Source: Pseudooceanicola sp. (lineage in GTDB: Bacteria; Pseudomonadota; Alphaproteobacteria; Rhodobacterales; Rhodobacteraceae). From it: a stretch of 64,000 nt of DNA. The DNA lies in NCBI RefSeq assembly GCF_029213205.1, contig NZ_JARGNH010000001.1, positions 372,001-436,000 on the forward strand, written 5' to 3'. The notes below the pieces were generated by a model. That model was given only the letters and a program-made list of their open reading frames with translations. It was not told the origin of the DNA and ran no database searches. Position 1 is the stretch's first letter. Every line of letters begins with the position of its first letter. Below, piece after piece: positions 17,397 through 25,511 of this stretch. Made by a program: the position numbers and the translations under genes.

Positions 17397-18131
17397 TCAG
17401 TGTCGTGTCGGCCGTCTAACGATGGAATCGGTTTCCAATTTGAGCGTTGCTCGCCAAAGCGGCGTTTTGCTGAAAACACTGTCCTGCGTTCGAAATGATT
17501 TTTCAGGGCGCGTTTCCTGAAGCATGCCCGTCCAGACAAGGGGGCGCAGGACCTGCATATACAGGGCGCCCATGGTCTCGTCGTAGCGCGGTAGTGGTGA
17601 CGGCTGCGGATCACCATACAACACCTGCCGCAACTCAGCGCCGGTCACACCTGCCTCCGCCTCAACATTGATGACGTTCAAAAACACGTCCCAGCTCCCT
17701 GGAAGGCGATTATCCGGCAGGCGTGACCAAGCGGCGTGGTCGATCTCAAAGAGATAGAATGGGGTGATTATTCCAAAGAGGCGCCCAGGCTGCGCTCCCA
17801 GTTCGGACCCAGCCTTGGTCAGCTTGAACTGTCCTTTGTAATGCCGACCCATTCTTAACGTCGTCAGAAGGAAATGAATATCGACGAGCGGCATGAAATC
17901 CTGCTCGTTCAGCACCTTATTGACAGCGAACAAGTCCGCCTCGCTGAGGCCAGGCCAGTCGAATTGCGATGCAGCCCAATGAACGAAAGTGCGCTTGAAG
18001 CCTTTTGAGGCAGTAAGGCCGATGGACCCGTGTTCCGAAAGATAGTCAAAGGTTTTCAGGAAGCCGCGTAAAAGCGGTGAGAAAGCCAGCGCTGGTTCGT
18101 CGTCAGATATGTGTCGAAATTCGATCATCAT
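17397..18131 (-). CDS. Unknown prophage protein, winged-helix-like, next to RecD-like helicase
   Basis: A 244-residue soluble protein with no family I can name. Segments such as GSIGLTASKGFKRTFVHWAA and LLTTLRMGRHYKGQFKLTKAG look like two winged-helix-type wings ending in 'LT.(A/S/K)G', a pattern seen in HTH proteins. The start (ATG 18131 or 18128) follows AGAGGGG, and the gene begins 6 bases after the RecD-like gene, so it is in the same operon. A 127-base gap with no clear gene separates it from the micro-proteins downstream. Confidence 0.65.
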   Translation of the reverse strand: MMIEFRHISDDEPALAFSPLLRGFLKTFDYLSEHGSIGLTASKGFKRTFVHWAASQFDWPGLSEADLFAVNKVLNEQDFMPLVDIHFLLTTLRMGRHYKGQFKLTKAGSELGAQPGRLFGIITPFYLFEIDHAAWSRLPDNRLPGSWDVFLNVINVEAEAGVTGAELRQVLYGDPQPSPLPRYDETMGALYMQVLRPLVWTGMLQETRPEKSFRTQDSVFSKTPLWRATLKLETDSIVRRPTRH

Positions 18132-18137
18132 GCCCCT

Positions 18138-20306
18138 CTATATCAGCCATTCATCGAGTTTCGACCAGCGCCGTCGCCCCGACACATTCTTGATTGCGAT
18201 CGCCACCGCCTTTTTCTGGCCAACCAAAACTACGAGTTTTTTGCCGCGCGTGACGCCGGTGTAGATCAGGTTACGCTGCAGCATGGCGTAATGCTGGGTC
18301 ATCACTGGGATGACCACGACGGGGTATTCGGAGCCCTGGCTCTTGTGGATGGTCGCGGCGTAGGCGGGCACCAGCGTGTCTAGTTCGCCGAAGACAAACG
18401 TGACGGTGCGACCGTCAAAATCCACCGCGACCTCGCCCTCATCAAGATCGACATCTTCGATCATGCCTATGTCGCCGTTATAGACGTCTTTGTCGTAATC
18501 GTTCTCGATCTGCATGACCTTGTCACCAGAGGCAAAGGTCCAACCGAAACGCTCCACTTTTTTCTCTCCGGCAGGATTCAGCGCGGCCTGCAGTTCTATG
18601 TTGAGGGAACGCGCGCCCACACCACCACGGTTCATAGGGCAGAGAACCTGGACATCCTTGATTGGATCGAACCCGAATTTGCGTGGGATGCGTTTGGCGA
18701 CGAGTTCCACAATGCGCGGCACAGCTTGTTCCGGATCGGCGGCCGGCACAAAATAGAAATCTGCATCGCCATCAGGGGGAGCCAGATCAGGCAGCCGGCC
18801 GGCGTTGATCGCGTGTGCGGTTGTGATGATCTGGCTCTTTGCGGCTTGCCTGAACACCTCTGTCAAGCGGACCACTGGAACAGCACCGGACTCGATAATG
18901 TCGGCCAGGACTTGACCGGGACCGACGGAGGGCAGTTGGTCAATGTCGCCCACAATCAAGAGCGCTGCATGGCTTGGAACGGCTTTCATCAACGATTGCA
19001 TGAGCAACACGTCGACCATGGAGCTTTCATCGACGACGAGCAGGTCGCACTCGAGCGGGTTTTCAAGGTCACGCTTGAACCCGAACGCCTTGGGGTCGAA
19101 CTCAAGAAGTCGGTGGATAGTCTTTGCCTCCATGCCCGTGGCCTCCGTCATCCGCTTGGCTGCACGGCCAGTAGGGGCGCAGAGCAACAGTTTTACGTGC
19201 TTCGCCGCGAGGATGCGCAAGATCGAGTTCACGATCGTGGTCTTGCCCACGCCTGGCCCGCCCGTGATCACCATGACCTTCGACTTCAGTGCCAGCCGGA
19301 CGGCCTCTGCTTGGCTTTCAGCAAGGGAAAGTCCTGTTTTCTGTTCGATCCATGGAAGCGCCTTGTCGGCATCGATATCTGGCCACGGTAGGCTGCCCGC
19401 GCAGATACGCTTTAGCTGCTCCGCAATGCCGCGCTCTGCCAGATAGAGGCCGGTCAGGAAAATGCAGTCCACGTCACCAACACAATCGGCTGTCACAGTT
19501 TCCTCAGCAAGTTCCTCGGCGAGCGCGCTTTCGATCAAAGGCGCCGGGACCTCGAGCAGTTTGCCCGCGAGGCCGATCAAGTCTGCGCGAGGGAGGCCAC
19601 AATGCCCATCGCCCATGGCCTCCGTCAACGCGAAGGAAATTCCCGCCCGGACCCGGATCATCGCCGTCTTCTCGATCCCAAGTTTCTCTGCGATCAAATC
19701 CGCCGTCCGAAACCCGATCCCTCGAATGTCTTTAGCGAGGCGGTAAGGGTTCTCGCTCATCACCTGGACGGCATCTGTGCCGTAGGTCTTGAAGATGCGC
19801 ACTGCACGTGCGGTTCCCACGCCATGTTCGTGCAGGAACACCATTATTTCGCGGATCACCTTTTGGTCTGCCCATCCGGCGGTGATTTTGTCGGCGCGTT
19901 TCGGGCCGATACCCTCCACTTCACGAAGGCGTTCTGGCTCAGCTTCGATGATGTCGAAGACGTCCTTCCCGAAAATTTTCACGAGGCGCTTGGCGTAGAC
20001 GGGTCCAATGCCGCGGATCATGCCGGAGCCGAGGTATTTCTCAATGCCGTCCAGAGTGGACGGTGCATGCGTTTTCAGGAAGTGTGCCTTGAACTGAAGG
20101 CCGTGGTTGCGATCATTGATCCAGGTGCCGGAGGCCGTGACCCACTCACCGGCAGAAATCATTGCTGCATGCCCCACAGTCGTGACGAGATCACGATGGC
20201 CACGCGCTTTGACGCGCAGAACGCAGAACCCGCTCTCCGTACTGTGGAAGGTTACGCGTTCCACCAGGCCAGCAAGGACCTCAGTCGTGCCCGCCCCATC
20301 GTTCAC
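18138..20306 (-). CDS. RecD2-like ATP-dependent DNA helicase
   Basis: A 722-residue SF1B helicase. It has an N-terminal OB-like domain, two helix-hairpin-helix repeats (IRGIGPVYAKRLV near 98 and VEGIGPKRADKITAG near 130), Walker A GGPGVGKTT at about residues 349-357, Walker B LLVVDESSMVD near 430, and C-terminal UvrD-like motifs (AYAATIHKSQGSEYP). This is the RecD2/TraA-type architecture without RecBC partners: 5'-3' DNA unwinding. Position inside the repressor operon, overlapping the preceding gene by ATGA, means it is expressed with the lysogeny genes rather than the lytic replication genes. Confidence 0.92.
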   Translation of the reverse strand: MNDGAGTTEVLAGLVERVTFHSTESGFCVLRVKARGHRDLVTTVGHAAMISAGEWVTASGTWINDRNHGLQFKAHFLKTHAPSTLDGIEKYLGSGMIRGIGPVYAKRLVKIFGKDVFDIIEAEPERLREVEGIGPKRADKITAGWADQKVIREIMVFLHEHGVGTARAVRIFKTYGTDAVQVMSENPYRLAKDIRGIGFRTADLIAEKLGIEKTAMIRVRAGISFALTEAMGDGHCGLPRADLIGLAGKLLEVPAPLIESALAEELAEETVTADCVGDVDCIFLTGLYLAERGIAEQLKRICAGSLPWPDIDADKALPWIEQKTGLSLAESQAEAVRLALKSKVMVITGGPGVGKTTIVNSILRILAAKHVKLLLCAPTGRAAKRMTEATGMEAKTIHRLLEFDPKAFGFKRDLENPLECDLLVVDESSMVDVLLMQSLMKAVPSHAALLIVGDIDQLPSVGPGQVLADIIESGAVPVVRLTEVFRQAAKSQIITTAHAINAGRLPDLAPPDGDADFYFVPAADPEQAVPRIVELVAKRIPRKFGFDPIKDVQVLCPMNRGGVGARSLNIELQAALNPAGEKKVERFGWTFASGDKVMQIENDYDKDVYNGDIGMIEDVDLDEGEVAVDFDGRTVTFVFGELDTLVPAYAATIHKSQGSEYPVVVIPVMTQHYAMLQRNLIYTGVTRGKKLVVLVGQKKAVAIAIKNVSGRRRWSKLDEWLI

Positions 20307-20548
20307 TCAACAGCCTTGATTGGCGATGTCCGTTTGCGCGCCGTATTGGCCATTGCTTCATCGAATTTTGAGCGAGGAAGATTGACCAATGCAAACCGCT
20401 TTTTCTGCCAGGGGCGGTCTTCATCCAGCGCCTCGATCACGAGTTCCACGTTTTGTTCATTGATGAAGATTTCGACAGTGAGATCGGCATCTTCGAAATC
20501 GACTTCGTGTCGTCGGCCATTGTTTCCGCGAATGATGACATGGGTCAT
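20303..20548 (-). CDS. 81-residue hypothetical protein between repressor and helicase
   Basis: Starts at ATG 20548, preceded by GGGAGGTGTGAAC. An N-terminal beta-strand-rich half with acidic character (HEVDFEDADLTVEIFIN) is followed by a basic C-terminal half. It overlaps the helicase start by four bases and begins 2 bases after the repressor stop, so the three are one transcription unit. No domain recognised. Confidence 0.6.
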   Translation of the reverse strand: MTHVIIRGNNGRRHEVDFEDADLTVEIFINEQNVELVIEALDEDRPWQKKRFALVNLPRSKFDEAMANTARKRTSPIKAVE

Positions 20549-20550
20549 GT

Positions 20551-21228
20551 TCACACCTCCCGAGCGAACCAGCGAATCCGTCCAATGATATCAACCTCAT
20601 CAGCGGTGCGTTCATACTCAGGGTAATGCTTGTTGTCGGAGATGACACGCACTGCCGGCGGGTCGCTGTTCGGCACGTGTTGTAGGCGCTTGGCGACGAG
20701 CCCCATGCCGTCATCGAGCACAAAGATGCCGGGAGGATTGGGAGAGCGCCTTGTCATGTCGACCAGAACCGTGTCGCCATCGAATAATGTCGGCTCCATG
20801 CTGTCGCCTTCGACGGTCATTATGCGCAACTGGGATGGCGAGGCTTTCAGCCCCTGTTTGATCCAGGACCTCCGGAAGTGGTAGGCGCGGCCTGGGGCTT
20901 CGTGCTCATCTAAGACCACAGCGCCTCCGCCCATGGACGGTCGGACGCCAGCATGTGCGATGGCGACGAAGCTGTCGTCAGGGTTTTCGATGAAAGGGGA
21001 CGCGCCTTCCACGCTTCCAATCCCATGAATGAGCCAGTCCAGCTCTACCTTCAGCACCCGGGAGACTTCCGCGAGACGGTCCAGCCCTGGGCGCGTCGAG
21101 CGCCCGCGCAGTATGTCATAGACAAAGGACCGGTTCACACCGGCCATTTCAGCAACATGCGCGGGGCTGAGCCCTAGCTGGTTCGCGCGAGCCTGCAGGC
21201 GATCCGCAAGCGTGTGGTGTTCGGTCAT
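20551..21228 (-). CDS. Phage repressor: HTH plus S24 (LexA/CI-like) peptidase domain
   Basis: A 225-residue transcription regulator. Residues 7-65 form a Cro/CI-type HTH (LSPAHVAEMAGVNRSFVYD); residues 90-220 form the S24 autocleavage domain with catalytic Ser143 in GDSMEPT and catalytic Lys180 in GLVAKRL. An Ala-Gly pair (residues 93-94, AHAGVRP) could be the RecA-stimulated cleavage site. ATG 21228 is chosen because GGGGAT precedes it and upstream residues from 21288 would overlie the operator. As the first gene of the leftward operon it probably maintains lysogeny and represses the divergent gene at 21337. Confidence 0.92.
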   Translation of the reverse strand: MTEHHTLADRLQARANQLGLSPAHVAEMAGVNRSFVYDILRGRSTRPGLDRLAEVSRVLKVELDWLIHGIGSVEGASPFIENPDDSFVAIAHAGVRPSMGGGAVVLDEHEAPGRAYHFRRSWIKQGLKASPSQLRIMTVEGDSMEPTLFDGDTVLVDMTRRSPNPPGIFVLDDGMGLVAKRLQHVPNSDPPAVRVISDNKHYPEYERTADEVDIIGRIRWFAREV

Positions 21229-21247
21229 GTTATCCCCAGACGGATGT

Positions 21248-21288
21248 GGATTAGATAGGATAAGATTGGATTGATCCGACTTCGTCAA
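21248..21288 (-). promoter_or_regulatory. Repressor promoter overlaid by three consecutive decamer repeats
   Basis: On the minus strand a TTGACG box (21288-21283) is separated by 17 bases from TCTTAT (21265-21260), a sigma70-like promoter for the repressor. Overlying it on the plus strand are three head-to-tail decamers, GGATTAGATA (21248-21257), GGATAAGATT (21258-21267) and GGATTGATCC (21268-21277). Their exact 10-bp period places them on one face of the helix, as expected for cooperative repressor binding. That the S24 protein binds them is inference. Confidence 0.6.
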
Positions 21289-21336
21289 GGGGGTAGAACA
21301 AATTTAGAACATTTGGCGAGGGGAATCGGAGGAAAG

Positions 21337-22017
21337 ATGGAAATTGAAAAAGCATATTTTGCACTCTCCGAGATCCTTGAACGCTGGTCGATTGCAGAAG
21401 ATGACCTGATCTATCTTGCGGAAAACGACGAGGTGCGCCTCTCCATACGTGTGTTTGGGCTGCCGCTGGAGTTTGGTGATTTCGAAGAGGACGTGGACGG
21501 GCGACCATTCCGCATCCCGACAGATCGCTTGTCGTTCAGCGGTGTTGTGGACCTGCATGCGCGTGATGTCTTTCAGCTGTTTCGGTGTGGCGAGGCGCAC
21601 ATAGTAGAGTTCCGGTCTGTTCAGTCCGACTATGCGTCACTCTGGGGCTCTGTCGATGCCGTCTATGTTGTGATCGGCGACCTTTTGATGCGGCGTGATG
21701 AGCGCGATCGCTATGAAATCATGAAGGGATTCTCTACAGGTGGCCGCCTGGAGGAGCCGACATTCATCGTATCGCGCGACTATTCTGAGGTGCGCTGCAA
21801 TGGCCACCGGTTTCAGCTTGGTCCCATTCAGGCCGCCGTCGTTCGTTCCCTACATCGAGCGGCTCAAGCCGGGCAGCCTTGGCAGAATGGCAAGAACATT
21901 CTGTCAGAAGCGCGCTCGCGAAGCCTGCGGATGTCGGATGTCTTCAAGTCGAAGGATAACTGGCGTGAGTTGATTCGCTCTGATCGTCGAGGCAACTACA
22001 GGCTCAACATCGAATGA
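21337..22017 (+). CDS. Divergent prophage protein with C-terminal winged-helix-like domain
   Basis: A 226-residue protein starting at ATG 21337 after a CGGAGGAAAG ribosome site. The first 150 residues are an unassigned alpha/beta region. The last 75 (YSEVRCNGHRFQLGPIQAAV, then SLHRAAQ, ending NYRLNI) resemble a winged helix of the response-regulator C-terminal type. It is transcribed divergently from the repressor and is the first gene of the rightward arm, the position of early regulators, so it may be an antirepressor or activator; this is positional inference. Confidence 0.65.
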   Translation: MEIEKAYFALSEILERWSIAEDDLIYLAENDEVRLSIRVFGLPLEFGDFEEDVDGRPFRIPTDRLSFSGVVDLHARDVFQLFRCGEAHIVEFRSVQSDYASLWGSVDAVYVVIGDLLMRRDERDRYEIMKGFSTGGRLEEPTFIVSRDYSEVRCNGHRFQLGPIQAAVVRSLHRAAQAGQPWQNGKNILSEARSRSLRMSDVFKSKDNWRELIRSDRRGNYRLNIE

Positions 22018-22040
22018 TTCGATCTTCGGCCCCTCACGGT

Positions 22041-22168
22041 GGGGGATCGGAAGGGGATATGCTGGGGGATAGAGGGGTATGGTCATCCCCCTCTTTGCAT
22101 TTTGGGCGTTGAATTTAAGGGATCCGTCATCCCCTTTCACATCCCCCATCGATCCTGACGACATCCCA
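22041..22168. repeat. Cluster of GGGGAT inverted repeats upstream of the AlpA-like gene
   Basis: Within 130 non-coding bases GGGGAT-type words occur as GGGGGAT (22041), GGGGAT (22053), GGGGGAT (22064), GGGGTAT (22074) and then in the opposite orientation as ATCCCCC (22085), ATCCCC (22129), ATCCCCC (22141) and ATCCCA (22163). The first group points one way, the second the other. It lies between the early regulator and an HTH protein, so it is a candidate operator or binding array. Confidence 0.5.
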
Positions 22169-22215
22169 CAGATCAATTTTGCATCTTGGCTCCAAGAACT
22201 GAACTGGAGACCACG

Positions 22216-22425
22216 ATGCACGATAAGATTTGCTTCACGCAAAAGGAGCTCGCCCGACGTTGGACGTTGTCTCATCGCACACTTGAGAGGTGGCGGTGGG
22301 AGGGCAAGGGACCTGCCTTCATGAAAATCGGGGGGCGCGTCGTCTATCGGCTGGAAGACATCCTCAATCATGAGAAAGAGCAACTGCAGCTGAGTAACTG
22401 CATCCGCACCCCGAGGGTGTCGTGA
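22216..22425 (+). CDS. AlpA/HTH_17-like DNA-binding protein
   Basis: A 69-residue protein starting at ATG 22216 after GGAGA. The pattern FTQKELARRWTLSHRTLERW followed by GPAFMKIGGRVVYRLEDI is the MerR-like winged helix of the AlpA/excisionase family (HTH_17). Such proteins act as excisionases or early regulators. Its stop overlaps the next start (TGATG). No other excisionase candidate is obvious for the serine recombinase. Confidence 0.8.
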   Translation: MHDKICFTQKELARRWTLSHRTLERWRWEGKGPAFMKIGGRVVYRLEDILNHEKEQLQLSNCIRTPRVS

Positions 22426-22733
22426 TGTCTGTGGCTGTCTCTGAAATCACGCTGATGGCGTGGGTTGACGTCGCCGAGCCTGGCGCGCGCCTCGTCTATC
22501 ACCGCGGCTTTCTGGTGGTCGATACGACGCCCAATGTCTCGACGCTCGGGAAACCCGCGATCGAGGATCTGCGTGCCACGGCAAACGCAGCGTACCGGCT
22601 TTCTGAGCTCGGCCGCATACACCTTGTTCAGGAACGCCTTGGCCCGGACCGGTTCGCCTATCTCGCCATCGCTCGCCCGCACAAGGGCACCGTTCCATCC
22701 GCTTCAGTGAAGCAGCTGGCGGCAGCTGCCTGA
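22425..22733 (+). CDS. Hypothetical prophage protein (102 residues)
   Basis: ATG 22425 overlaps the preceding stop as TGATG. The sequence is a soluble alpha/beta protein with no named domain (VYHRGFLVVDTTPNVS, GRIHLVQERLGPDRFAYLAIARP). Codon use matches its neighbours and it lies in the tightly packed early operon, so it is probably expressed. Function unknown. Confidence 0.6.
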   Translation: MSVAVSEITLMAWVDVAEPGARLVYHRGFLVVDTTPNVSTLGKPAIEDLRATANAAYRLSELGRIHLVQERLGPDRFAYLAIARPHKGTVPSASVKQLAAAA

Positions 22734-22757
22734 CCCATCCCCCGAAAAGGAGCCCCT

Positions 22758-23246
22758 ATGACTTATCCCGAAAACACCCCGAGCGTGAACGACATGCTCA
22801 ATATGGCGACTGGCGATCTGGCGCAGATGCCGGCCGAGTTGCTGGCCGCGCTTCAAGGCGAGCTTGATCACGCGAGCAAACAGTTGAAGGCCGCGACAGC
22901 TCGGTTCAGCGCCGCTCTTGAGGTGCGCTACGCCACCCGCGCTGCCGAGGCGCGTCGGGCCTGCGGTAAGGATACCGGCACGGTGCGCCTCGCTGATGGC
23001 GATTACACGGTGGTGGCAGACCTGCCGAAGCGCGTCGACTGGGACCAGGAAAAGCTTGCGCAGATCGCCCGGAACATTGCTGACAGCGGCGACGACCCGG
23101 CCGAGTTCATCGACACCAAGCTGTCTGTCTCGGAGCGCAAGTATGGGGCGCTGCCTGAGGCCTGGCGCAAGGGCTTCGAGCCTGCGCGCACGGTGAAAGT
23201 GGGCGCGCTGAAGGTCTCTCTGGAGCCAGCGGAGGCGCGGAAATGA
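22758..23246 (+). CDS. Early-region phage protein, helical N-terminus
   Basis: A 162-residue protein after an AAAGGAG ribosome site. The N-terminal half is helical, possibly coiled (LLAALQGELDHASKQLKAAT), and the C-terminal half is alpha/beta with GTVRLADGDYTVVADLPKRV. Its stop overlaps the next gene start. Genes of this type sit upstream of Sak4-like recombinases in alphaproteobacterial phages as far as I recall, but no function is known to me. Confidence 0.6.
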   Translation: MTYPENTPSVNDMLNMATGDLAQMPAELLAALQGELDHASKQLKAATARFSAALEVRYATRAAEARRACGKDTGTVRLADGDYTVVADLPKRVDWDQEKLAQIARNIADSGDDPAEFIDTKLSVSERKYGALPEAWRKGFEPARTVKVGALKVSLEPAEARK

Positions 23247-24133
23247 CCGCGCTCGCCCCAATCCCCTTGGCCGGTGAGAACCTTCCCGGCTTGATTGATC
23301 GTGCCGCCACGATGTTGGCCAGCGCCAAGACAGCGGCGGAAGTGCTCGAGGCCCGTGAAGCCGCCGGTTTGGCCTATGATGTGGCCAAACGGGCCGCGCG
23401 GCTCAAAAACGCAAAAGCCGCCCATGATGATCTCGTCGCTGCTGCCCACCGCGCGCAGGCTGACGCCCTCGAAATTGAAGCAGCTGCCAAGCGGCGTCTC
23501 GCCGACGAGTATGATGCGGCGCAGGAGCGTGGTGACGTCGCCGGACATGGCGGCGGTCGGAATTTCAAGGTTGGTGACCCCAACGTTGAAACGCAGTCCG
23601 GTGGCCCAAATCGTGTTGGCGGCGACAACGCGATCGTCACCACGGCCGATCTCGGTCTGCGCCGCGACCAAGTTCACGATGCGCGCCTGATCCGCGACGC
23701 CGAATCTGCCGACCCTGGCTTGGTGCGCCGCACCCTGGATGAACGCCTCGAACGTGGCGAGGAACCAACGCGTTCTGCGGTGCGCCGCGCGGCAGAGGAT
23801 CGGCTGCAGCGCTCTCTCGATCGGCTGCAGCGCATCCAGGAAAGCGTCCGTCGCCTCGAGAAAGATCGCCCACCACCCCTGACGCCGGAAATGCGGGCGC
23901 GCCAGATCGCGGTGTTTGGGACGCAAGAGGATCGCGCGATCTGCGGTCGGATCGAAGAGATCATTGAGCGCATCGATGAGCAGCCAAGCCCCGCCGAAGC
24001 GGTGCGCCGTGTTCCACCCGCGTCTCGCCATGCCGTTGATACCGTGCCGATCCGGCGCGCGGCGGCCTGGCTCACCGACTTTAGCACCCTTTACGAACAG
24101 GAGGTCCAGAATGGGACATATGCGACTGAATGA
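23243..24133 (+). CDS. Early-region phage protein with long helical N-terminal region
   Basis: A 296-residue, alanine- and charge-rich protein. Residues 25-95 are predicted to be a long helix or coiled coil (AAEVLEAREAAGLAYDVAKR), followed by a glycine/asparagine-rich linker and a second basic helical segment. It resembles phage proteins that carry ParB-like or replication-accessory helical regions, without a motif I can name. It overlaps both neighbours by a few bases, the last 23 bases overlapping the next gene. Confidence 0.55.
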   Translation: MTALAPIPLAGENLPGLIDRAATMLASAKTAAEVLEAREAAGLAYDVAKRAARLKNAKAAHDDLVAAAHRAQADALEIEAAAKRRLADEYDAAQERGDVAGHGGGRNFKVGDPNVETQSGGPNRVGGDNAIVTTADLGLRRDQVHDARLIRDAESADPGLVRRTLDERLERGEEPTRSAVRRAAEDRLQRSLDRLQRIQESVRRLEKDRPPPLTPEMRARQIAVFGTQEDRAICGRIEEIIERIDEQPSPAEAVRRVPPASRHAVDTVPIRRAAAWLTDFSTLYEQEVQNGTYATE

Positions 24134-24608
24134 TGTTGTCGCCGAGATTGTTGGCGAGGTGATCGCGGGTCGCGCGATCAACAAGCGGCAGGCAGCGGTC
24201 AACCGTTGGGACGATATCGATGCAGATGGCCAGTATCTCGCTGGCATCGATGGCGTTGTCACGAGGATCGACACAAGGGCTCGCCGCCTGAAACTCCGGG
24301 CTGAGCAAGCGGCGGCACCAGAACAGACGGAATTACCGTTTTCGCTGCCCGCGGCCGTTGCCATGGATCTCGAGGGCACGACGCTGGTCTCGACACGCCA
24401 GTTGACGCGCGCCGAATTTGTTCGGGCCATCGAGATCCGCCACCAGCAGATCGCCAACGATAGCGCGGCATTGCGCGAATGGCGTGAAGCATTGCGTCAG
24501 GCCGATCAGTTCTGGGCTGAAAACACGACATGGCGCTTTGGCGACTGTCTCGATGCAATCCTGACCCATAACGGGTTGTCCGGTCCTGACGGTGAGGTGC
24601 TGTCATGA
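24111..24608 (+). CDS. Hypothetical early phage protein (165 residues)
   Basis: The start ATG 24111 has the very strong ribosome site AGGAGGTCC, inside the end of the previous gene. The protein is alpha-helical with a conserved-looking C-terminal part (WREALRQADQFWAENTTWRFG). Its stop overlaps the Sak4-like gene start. No family recognised; operon position suggests a role in DNA metabolism. Confidence 0.6.
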   Translation: MGHMRLNDVVAEIVGEVIAGRAINKRQAAVNRWDDIDADGQYLAGIDGVVTRIDTRARRLKLRAEQAAAPEQTELPFSLPAAVAMDLEGTTLVSTRQLTRAEFVRAIEIRHQQIANDSAALREWREALRQADQFWAENTTWRFGDCLDAILTHNGLSGPDGEVLS

Positions 24609-25498
24609 TTGGCACGCTCCCCATCATCACCGCCGATCAGCGCATGGCGGAATCCCGTGGCATCAAAGGCGTCATTTTCGGACCCTCTGGCATTGGGAAA
24701 ACCAGCCTGCTCTGGACGCTCCGGAACTCAACCACCTTGTTCTTTGATCTCGAAGCCGGTGATCTGGCCATCGAGGGGCTTGCGGTGGATGCGATCCGGC
24801 CGCGCACCTGGACGGAATGCCGGGATTTCGCGGTTTTCATCGGCGGGCCGAACCCGGCACTGCGCGACGATCAGGTGTACAGCGCCGCGCATTATGCGGC
24901 CGTTTGCAAGAAGTTCGGCGACCCTGCGGCGCTCGATCAATACGACACGGTGTTCGTCGACTCGATCACTGTCGCTGGTCGGCTCTGTTTTCAATGGTGC
25001 AAGGGACAGCCCGAGGCGCATTCAGAAAAAACCGGCAAGCCCGATGTGCGCGGGGCCTATGGCCTGCATGGCCGTGAGATGATCGCCTGGCTGACCCACC
25101 TGCAGCACACCCGCGGCAAGAACATCTGGTTCGTAGGCATCCTTGATCAGAAGCTCGACGACTTCAATCGCAAGGTCTTCGTGCCGCAGATCGATGGCAG
25201 CAAGACCGGGCTCGAACTGCCGGGGATCGTCGATCAGGTCATCACCATGGCCGAGATCAAGGGCGACGGTGATCAGCTGCAACGCGGCTTTGTTTGTCAA
25301 ACTCTGAACCCTTGGGGCTACCCGGCCAAGGACCGCTCGGGTCGTCTCGATCTAATCGAACCGCCGCATCTGGGTCAGCTGATGGACAAGATCCGCGGGC
25401 CCCTCGTGCCTGCCGAACGCCGGCTGACCTACCAGTCACCTCAGCTTCCGAAGCCGTCCCCTGCGACGGCTGACACACCCAACGTTTCCTCAAACTGA
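24605..25498 (+). CDS. Sak4-like RecA-fold ATPase (phage recombinase)
   Basis: A 297-residue AAA/RecA-fold protein with Walker A FGPSGIGKT at residues 25-33, an acidic residue after the second strand (FFDLEAGDL), and Walker B YDTVFVDS near 113-120. Single-domain RecA-like proteins of this kind (Sak4, AAA_24) promote single-strand annealing in phages and usually act with a single-stranded-DNA-binding protein, for which the next gene is a candidate. The C-terminal 40 residues are proline/serine-rich. The Sak4 assignment is by motif layout and gene context. Confidence 0.8.
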   Translation: MIGTLPIITADQRMAESRGIKGVIFGPSGIGKTSLLWTLRNSTTLFFDLEAGDLAIEGLAVDAIRPRTWTECRDFAVFIGGPNPALRDDQVYSAAHYAAVCKKFGDPAALDQYDTVFVDSITVAGRLCFQWCKGQPEAHSEKTGKPDVRGAYGLHGREMIAWLTHLQHTRGKNIWFVGILDQKLDDFNRKVFVPQIDGSKTGLELPGIVDQVITMAEIKGDGDQLQRGFVCQTLNPWGYPAKDRSGRLDLIEPPHLGQLMDKIRGPLVPAERRLTYQSPQLPKPSPATADTPNVSSN

Positions 25499-25511
25499 AA
25501 GGACCCGAGCC

